From Hungatella sp. UBA5982 (GTDB lineage Bacteria > Bacillota > Clostridia > Lachnospirales > Lachnospiraceae), in contig DJBG01000041.1 in the NCBI GenBank assembly GCA_002429965.1, positions 25,472 through 35,285 on the forward strand: 9,814 nucleotides of DNA. The letters run 5' to 3'. Position numbers and translations under genes: made by a program. The notes below the pieces were generated by a model. It was given only the letters and a program-made list of their open reading frames with translations. It was not told the DNA's origin and did not search any database. Below, piece by piece: positions 6,354 to 9,814 of the stretch (the stretch's first letter is position 1; each line of letters begins with the position of its first letter).

Positions 6354-6635
6354 ATGGCTCGCTCACTTAAAAAAGGACCATTTGCAGATGCGCATTTACT
6401 GAAAAAAGTAGATGTTATGAACGCAGCAGGACAGAAACAGGTAATTAAGACCTGGTCTCGCCGTTCTACAATCTTTCCGCAGATGGTTGGACATACAATT
6501 GCAGTTCACGATGGCAGAAAGCACGTTCCGGTATATGTTACAGAGGATATGGTTGGACATAAGCTGGGTGAATTTGTTGCCACAAGAACCTACAGAGGAC
6601 ATGGTAAGGACGAGAAAAAATCAGGCCGTAAGTAG
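6354..6635 (+). CDS. rpsS: 30S ribosomal protein S19 (uS19)
   Basis: A 93-residue protein, full length. S19 binds the head of the small subunit with S13 near the A and P sites. The N-terminus [10 protein letters not shown] and the highly conserved [23 protein letters not shown] region (52-74), then TRTYRGH, identify it. AAAGGAGG lies upstream of the ATG. The downstream gap to rplV is 70 bases and contains a potential anti-ribosome-binding-site element. Confidence 0.98.
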   Translation: MARSLKKGPFADAHLLKKVDVMNAAGQKQVIKTWSRRSTIFPQMVGHTIAVHDGRKHVPVYVTEDMVGHKLGEFVATRTYRGHGKDEKKSGRK

Positions 6636-6647
6636 ATAGAAGCAAAC

Positions 6648-6698
6648 TCCTCCGGGCATTCTTCCGGATTCCCAGGGGCGTTTAAGTTGAAAGGAGGA
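6648..6698 (+). promoter_or_regulatory. Possible ribosome-binding-site sequestering switch before rplV
   Basis: TCCTCC (6648-6653) is the exact complement of GGAGGA (6693-6698), the core of the rplV ribosome-binding site. A competing hairpin, TCCGG (6651-6655) with CCGGA (6664-6668), shares bases 6651-6653, so the two pairings exclude each other. This is a sequence-level observation; function is inference, and a six-base match could arise by chance in a short GC-biased gap. Confidence 0.4.
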
Positions 6699-6705
6699 TT
6701 CACCA

Positions 6706-7092
6706 ATGGCTAAGGGACATAGAAGCCAGATTAAAAGAGAAAGAAATGCCGTGAAGGACACCAGACCATCAGCAAAGTTATCCTATGCTAGGGTTTCTGT
6801 TCAGAAAGCATGCTTCGTATTAGATGCCATCAGAGGCAAAGACGTTATGACAGCACTTGGTATTGTGACGTACAATCCCAGATATGCTTCTACTTTAATC
6901 GAGAAAATATTAAAATCAGCAGTTGCTAACGCTGAGAATAACAATGGTATGGACCCTGCAAAACTTTATGTAGAGGAATGCTTTGCAAACAAGGGACCGA
7001 CAATGAAAAGAGTAAAACCGAGAGCACAGGGCCGCGCTTACAGGATCGAAAAGAGAATGAGCCACATCACCATCGTGCTTAATGAAAGATAA
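6706..7092 (+). CDS. rplV: 50S ribosomal protein L22 (uL22)
   Basis: A 128-residue protein. L22 contacts all domains of 23S rRNA, and its long beta-hairpin narrows the exit tunnel opposite L4. The core runs from about residue 24 ([23 protein letters not shown]). The tunnel hairpin is at about 88-115, with [20 protein letters not shown] (94-113) intact, and the final strand is HITIVLNE. There is a basic N-terminal extension of roughly 18 residues ([19 protein letters not shown]) compared with the 110-residue E. coli protein. The strong GGAGG lies nine bases before the ATG, and rpsC follows after 11 bases. Confidence 0.98.
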   Translation: MAKGHRSQIKRERNAVKDTRPSAKLSYARVSVQKACFVLDAIRGKDVMTALGIVTYNPRYASTLIEKILKSAVANAENNNGMDPAKLYVEECFANKGPTMKRVKPRAQGRAYRIEKRMSHITIVLNER

Positions 7093-7103
7093 GGAGGCAA
7101 ATA

Positions 7104-7760
7104 ATGGGACAGAAAGTTAATCCACACGGCTTAAGAGTCGGTGTTATTAAAGACTGGAACTCAAAATGGTATGCTGAAGCTGATTTCGCAGATAACCTGG
7201 TTGAAGATTATGCGATCAGAAAGTTCCTTAAGAAGAAATTATACAGCGCTGGCATTTCTGATATTGAAATTGAGAGAGCATCTGACCGTGTGAAAGTTAT
7301 AATTCACACTGCAAAACCGGGTGTTGTTATCGGTAAGGGCGGATCTGAGATTGAAAAAGTAAAAGCTGAAGTTCAGAAGCTTACAGATAAAAAGTTATTT
7401 GTTGACATCAAGGAAATCAAAAGACCTGATAAAGACGCTCAGTTAGTAGCTGAATCCATCGCACAGCAGTTAGAAAACCGTGTATCCTTCCGCCGGGCTA
7501 TGAAGTCCACCATGGGCCGTTCCATGAAGTCTGGCATAAAGGGCATCAAGACTGCAGTTGCAGGACGTCTTGGCGGTGCTGATATGGCTCGTACTGAGTT
7601 CTACAGCGAAGGAACCATTCCGTTACAGACACTTAGAGCAGATATTGACTATGGTTTCGCTGAAGCAGATACAACCTTCGGTAAGATCGGTGTTAAGGTA
7701 TGGATCTACAATGGCGAAATACTTCCAACTAAAGGAAACAAGGAAGGGAGCGGAAAATAA
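7104..7760 (+). CDS. rpsC: 30S ribosomal protein S3 (uS3)
   Basis: A 218-residue protein beginning [15 protein letters not shown]3 lines the mRNA entry tunnel. The type II KH domain has its GXXG loop as GKGG (77-80) within [15 protein letters not shown]. The basic helix [12 protein letters not shown] (128-139) holds the conserved Arg130, Arg131 and Lys134, equivalent to residues implicated in mRNA unwinding in E. coli. The C-terminal domain carries [12 protein letters not shown] (154-165) and [12 protein letters not shown] (194-205). The ribosome-binding site AAGGAGG directly follows the rplV stop, and the stop codon overlaps the rplP start as TAATG, indicating coupling. Confidence 0.98.
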   Translation: MGQKVNPHGLRVGVIKDWNSKWYAEADFADNLVEDYAIRKFLKKKLYSAGISDIEIERASDRVKVIIHTAKPGVVIGKGGSEIEKVKAEVQKLTDKKLFVDIKEIKRPDKDAQLVAESIAQQLENRVSFRRAMKSTMGRSMKSGIKGIKTAVAGRLGGADMARTEFYSEGTIPLQTLRADIDYGFAEADTTFGKIGVKVWIYNGEILPTKGNKEGSGK

Positions 7761-8185
7761 TGTTAATGCCTAAAAGAGTTAAACGTCGTAAACAGTTCCG
7801 TGGATCCATGGCTGGTAAAGCGTTAAGAGGCAATACCATCAGCAACGGTGAGTTTGGTTTAGTTTCCATGGAACCATGCTGGATTAAATCTAACCAGATT
7901 GAGGCTGCCCGTGTTGCAATGACCCGTTATATCAAGCGTGGCGGTAAAGTCTGGATCAAGATTTTCCCGGATAAACCTGTAACAGCAAAACCAGCAGAAA
8001 CCCGTATGGGTTCCGGTAAGGGCGCTCTGGAATACTGGGTAGCAGTAGTAAAGCCAGGCCGTGTATTATTCGAAATCGCTGGAGTACCTGAAGAAACAGC
8101 ACGTGAAGCATTACGTCTTGCTATGCATAAGTTACCGTGCAAGTGTAAGATTGCTGCTAAAGCAGATTTAGAAGGCGGTGAATGA
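7760..8185 (+). CDS. rplP: 50S ribosomal protein L16 (uL16)
   Basis: A 141-residue protein beginning [15 protein letters not shown]. An alternative ATG two codons later is less likely, because the first overlaps the rpsC stop and has the purine-rich GGAAGGGAG upstream. L16 helps position tRNA in the A and P sites. Signature segments are [11 protein letters not shown] (24-34), [19 protein letters not shown] (48-66) and [19 protein letters not shown] (82-100). Arg82 matches the arginine that is hydroxylated in E. coli. The stop overlaps the rpmC start in an ATGA arrangement. Confidence 0.98.
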   Translation: MLMPKRVKRRKQFRGSMAGKALRGNTISNGEFGLVSMEPCWIKSNQIEAARVAMTRYIKRGGKVWIKIFPDKPVTAKPAETRMGSGKGALEYWVAVVKPGRVLFEIAGVPEETAREALRLAMHKLPCKCKIAAKADLEGGE

Positions 8186-8394
8186 CAGTGAAAATTGATA
8201 AGTATGTTGAAGAATTAAAAGGTAAATCAGCTGCAGAACTGAATGAAGAATTAGTAGCTGCAAAGAAAGAACTTTTCAACTTAAGATTCCAGAACGCGAC
8301 CAACCAGCTTGACAACACAAGCAGGATTAAAGAGGTACGCAAGAACATTGCCAGAATTCAGACTGTTATAACTGAGAAGGCTAAATTAGCTTAA
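8182..8394 (+). CDS. rpmC: 50S ribosomal protein L29 (uL29)
   Basis: A 70-residue helical hairpin protein that sits beside L23 at the exit tunnel rim. The family pattern is clear: [20 protein letters not shown] (11-30), [29 protein letters not shown], and an ILe/Thr-rich end. The ATG at 8182 overlaps the rplP stop (ATGA), favouring coupled translation. A GTG at 8188 (giving [10 protein letters not shown]) is a possible alternative start, closer to the usual L29 N-terminus, and the purine stretch GAAGGCGG (8171-8178) could serve either. A 93-base gap with hairpins follows. Confidence 0.95.
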   Translation: MTVKIDKYVEELKGKSAAELNEELVAAKKELFNLRFQNATNQLDNTSRIKEVRKNIARIQTVITEKAKLA

Positions 8395-8487
8395 GTTGCG
8401 GTTTTAAAAAAAACACGACACACACGAGCGTGTGTAAACTTATAGATTCGGCCGCCAGGGCCAAAACTCGAAAGGAGAATACCGAAC
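8395..8487 (+). promoter_or_regulatory. Hairpin-bearing gap between rpmC and rpsQ
   Basis: ACACACG (8420-8426) and CGTGTGT (8429-8435) form a seven-pair hairpin with a two-base AG spacer. It is preceded by an A-run, and GGCC (8450-8453) can pair with GGCC (8459-8462). The ten bases GACACACACG (8417-8426) recur exactly in the S10 leader (3108-3117). AAAGGAG (8471-8477) is the rpsQ ribosome-binding site, ten bases before its GTG start. Confidence 0.5.
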
Positions 8488-8742
8488 GTGGAAAGAAATC
8501 TTAGAAAAACCCGTACTGGTAAGGTTGTGAGCAGCAAGATGGATAAGACCATCGTTGTAGCGATTGAAGACCATGTAGAACATCCTTTATACGGCAAGAT
8601 CGTAAAAAGAACGTATAAATTAAAAGCCCATGATGAGAAAAACGATTGCAATATGGGCGATACAGTAAAAGTAATGGAAACAAGACCGTTGTCAAAAGAC
8701 AAGAGATGGAGACTTGTTGAGGTTATCGAAAGAGCGAAATAA
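8488..8742 (+). CDS. rpsQ: 30S ribosomal protein S17 (uS17), GTG start
   Basis: An 84-residue OB-fold protein that binds 16S rRNA early in small-subunit assembly. Family hallmarks are [20 protein letters not shown] (2-21), the [19 protein letters not shown] segment, and the closing strands [20 protein letters not shown]. The only suitable start is GTG at 8488, ten bases after AAAGGAG. No in-frame ATG lies near the N-terminus. A 26-base gap separates it from rplN. Confidence 0.97.
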   Translation: MERNLRKTRTGKVVSSKMDKTIVVAIEDHVEHPLYGKIVKRTYKLKAHDEKNDCNMGDTVKVMETRPLSKDKRWRLVEVIERAK

Positions 8743-8768
8743 TTTATTTCCAGGAAGGAGTAACAGGT

Positions 8769-9137
8769 ATGATTCAGCAGGAAACCAGATTAAGGGTTGC
8801 CGACAATACCGGTGCAAAAGAGATTCTTTGTATCCGTGTTATGGGCGGCTCTACAAGAAGATATGCTAATATTGGTGATGTTATCGTTGCCAGCGTAAAA
8901 GATGCAACGCCTGGTGGTGTTGTTAAAAAGGGCGACGTTGTAAAGGCCGTTGTTGTACGCACCGTTAAGGGCGCACGACGCAAAGACGGTTCTTATATCA
9001 AGTTCGATGAGAATGCTGCCGTAATTATCAAAGATGACAAGACTCCAAAAGGAACTCGTATCTTTGGACCGGTTGCCAGAGAGTTAAGAGAGAAGCAGTT
9101 TATGAAGATTGTTTCCTTAGCTCCGGAAGTATTATAA
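8769..9137 (+). CDS. rplN: 50S ribosomal protein L14 (uL14)
   Basis: A 122-residue protein, the canonical length. L14 lies at the subunit interface, contacts 16S rRNA and is the binding site of the silencing factor RsfS. Conserved segments: [18 protein letters not shown] (1-18), [34 protein letters not shown], and [15 protein letters not shown] near the C-terminus. AAGGAGT lies before the ATG, and the stop codon merges with the rplX ribosome-binding site (TAAGGAGGTG). Confidence 0.98.
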   Translation: MIQQETRLRVADNTGAKEILCIRVMGGSTRRYANIGDVIVASVKDATPGGVVKKGDVVKAVVVRTVKGARRKDGSYIKFDENAAVIIKDDKTPKGTRIFGPVARELREKQFMKIVSLAPEVL

Positions 9138-9151
9138 GGAGGTGTCGGACT

Positions 9152-9457
9152 GTGCATAAAATTAAAAGAGACGACCTGGTAAAGGTTATCGCAGGAAAAG
9201 ATAAAGACAAACAGGGCAAGATTCTTCACATAGATACGAAGAATAACAGAGTGGTAGTGGAAGGTATTAACATGATTACAAAGCATGTGAAACCAGGCGC
9301 AGGCAACCCACAGGGTGGTATTGTTCAGAAGGAAGCTGCACTTGATATCTCTAATGTAATGCTTGTTGTTGACGGAAAAGCAACCAGAGTTGGTTTTGAG
9401 ATAAAAGACGGCAAAAAAGTCCGCGTTGCAAAAGCAACCGGTAAAGTAATTGATTAA
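9152..9457 (+). CDS. rplX: 50S ribosomal protein L24 (uL24), GTG start
   Basis: A 101-residue protein, normal length. L24 is an assembly-initiating protein near the exit tunnel. The KOW motif is at the N-terminus (DDLVKVIAGKDKDKQGKI, 7-24). It is followed by RVVVEGINMITKHVKPGAG and the GGIVQKEAALDISNVMLV segment, both typical. It begins with GTG (9152), seven to eight bases after the AGGAGGTG that overlaps the rplN stop. No in-frame ATG fits the N-terminus. The gap to rplE is 21 bases. Confidence 0.97.
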   Translation: MHKIKRDDLVKVIAGKDKDKQGKILHIDTKNNRVVVEGINMITKHVKPGAGNPQGGIVQKEAALDISNVMLVVDGKATRVGFEIKDGKKVRVAKATGKVID

Positions 9458-9478
9458 TTCGGAGAGGAGGAATAAAAA

Positions 9479-9814
9479 TTGGCTAGATTAAAAGAGATAT
9501 ACCAGACAGAGATCGTAGAAGGTATGGTCAAGAAATTTGGATATAAGAACGTCATGGAAGTGCCGAAGTTAAATAAGATCGTCATCAATATGGGTATTGG
9601 TGAAGCAAAGGAAAATGCCAAGATTTTAGACTCTGCAGTAAGAGATTTAGAAATCATCTCCGGTCAGAAGGCAGTCTTAACAAAGGCTAAAAAATCAGTT
9701 GCTAACTTCAAAATCAGAGAAGGTATGCCAATCGGCTGCAAAGTAACCTTACGCGGCCAGAGAATGTATGAATTTGCTGATCGTCTGATCAACCTTGCAC
9801 TTCCTCGTGTACGT
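9479..9814 (+). CDS. rplE: 50S ribosomal protein L5 (uL5), TTG start, cut by window edge
   Basis: The first 112 residues of L5, ending at the window edge in frame with no interruption. L5 binds 5S rRNA and the central protuberance. Visible family segments are [21 protein letters not shown] (4-24), [16 protein letters not shown] (28-43), [20 protein letters not shown] (62-81), and [15 protein letters not shown] (89-103). The start is inferred as TTG at 9479: AGGAGG (9465-9470) lies eight bases upstream, the sequence then reads [10 protein letters not shown] as expected, and the nearest in-frame ATG is inside the conserved domain. Confidence 0.95.
   Translation, partial: MARLKEIYQTEIVEGMVKKFGYKNVMEVPKLNKIVINMGIGEAKENAKILDSAVRDLEIISGQKAVLTKAKKSVANFKIREGMPIGCKVTLRGQRMYEFADRLINLALPRVR

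Overview
The window looks like a Gram-positive, low-to-moderate G+C Firmicute, most likely a Lachnospiraceae member (Clostridium cluster XIVa). A Lacrimispora or Enterocloster-like relative is only a guess. The basis is the clostridial character of the ribosomal proteins, strong AGGAGG ribosome-binding sites, and a secreted protein made of many choline/cell-wall-binding-type repeats.

Layout. Positions 1-733 (minus strand) carry most of a class I SAM-dependent methyltransferase of the RlmI/COG1092 type, cut at the left edge and preceded by a near-consensus promoter. Divergent from it at 927-1190 is a small, unusual gene. Its 87-residue product is a quarter cysteine and is built from an Asn/Gly/Trp/Cys tetrapeptide repeat. 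It has its own promoter and ribosome-binding site, and an 18-bp perfect hairpin lies downstream. I recognise no family for it. Positions 1502-2854 encode a secreted protein consisting of a signal peptide and about 15 degenerate aromatic/glycine cell-wall-binding repeats. It has its own promoter and ends in a good intrinsic terminator.

From a strong promoter at 2922-2950 to the right edge runs the S10 ribosomal protein operon in the canonical order rpsJ-rplC-rplD-rplW-rplB-rpsS-rplV-rpsC-rplP-rpmC-rpsQ-rplN-rplX-rplE, with rplE cut by the window edge. These proteins build the small-subunit head and body (S10, S19, S3, S17) and the large-subunit core, exit tunnel and exit rim (L2, L3, L4, L14, L16, L22, L23, L24, L29, L5). 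Several junctions are tightly coupled: TAATG overlaps at rplD/rplW and rpsC/rplP, and an ATGA overlap at rplP/rpmC. rpsQ and rplX start with GTG and rplE with TTG.

The operon is also interrupted by unusually long, structured non-coding gaps: a leader of about 220 nt before rpsJ, 190 nt before rplC, 212 nt before rplB, and shorter hairpin-bearing gaps before rplV and rpsQ. The three long gaps each contain a hairpin capped by a GNRA tetraloop. Two of them share the identical apex CGGGAACG. These look like cis-acting RNA elements, possibly for ribosomal-protein autoregulation or differential expression, and together with the Cys-repeat gene they are the most interesting part of the window.
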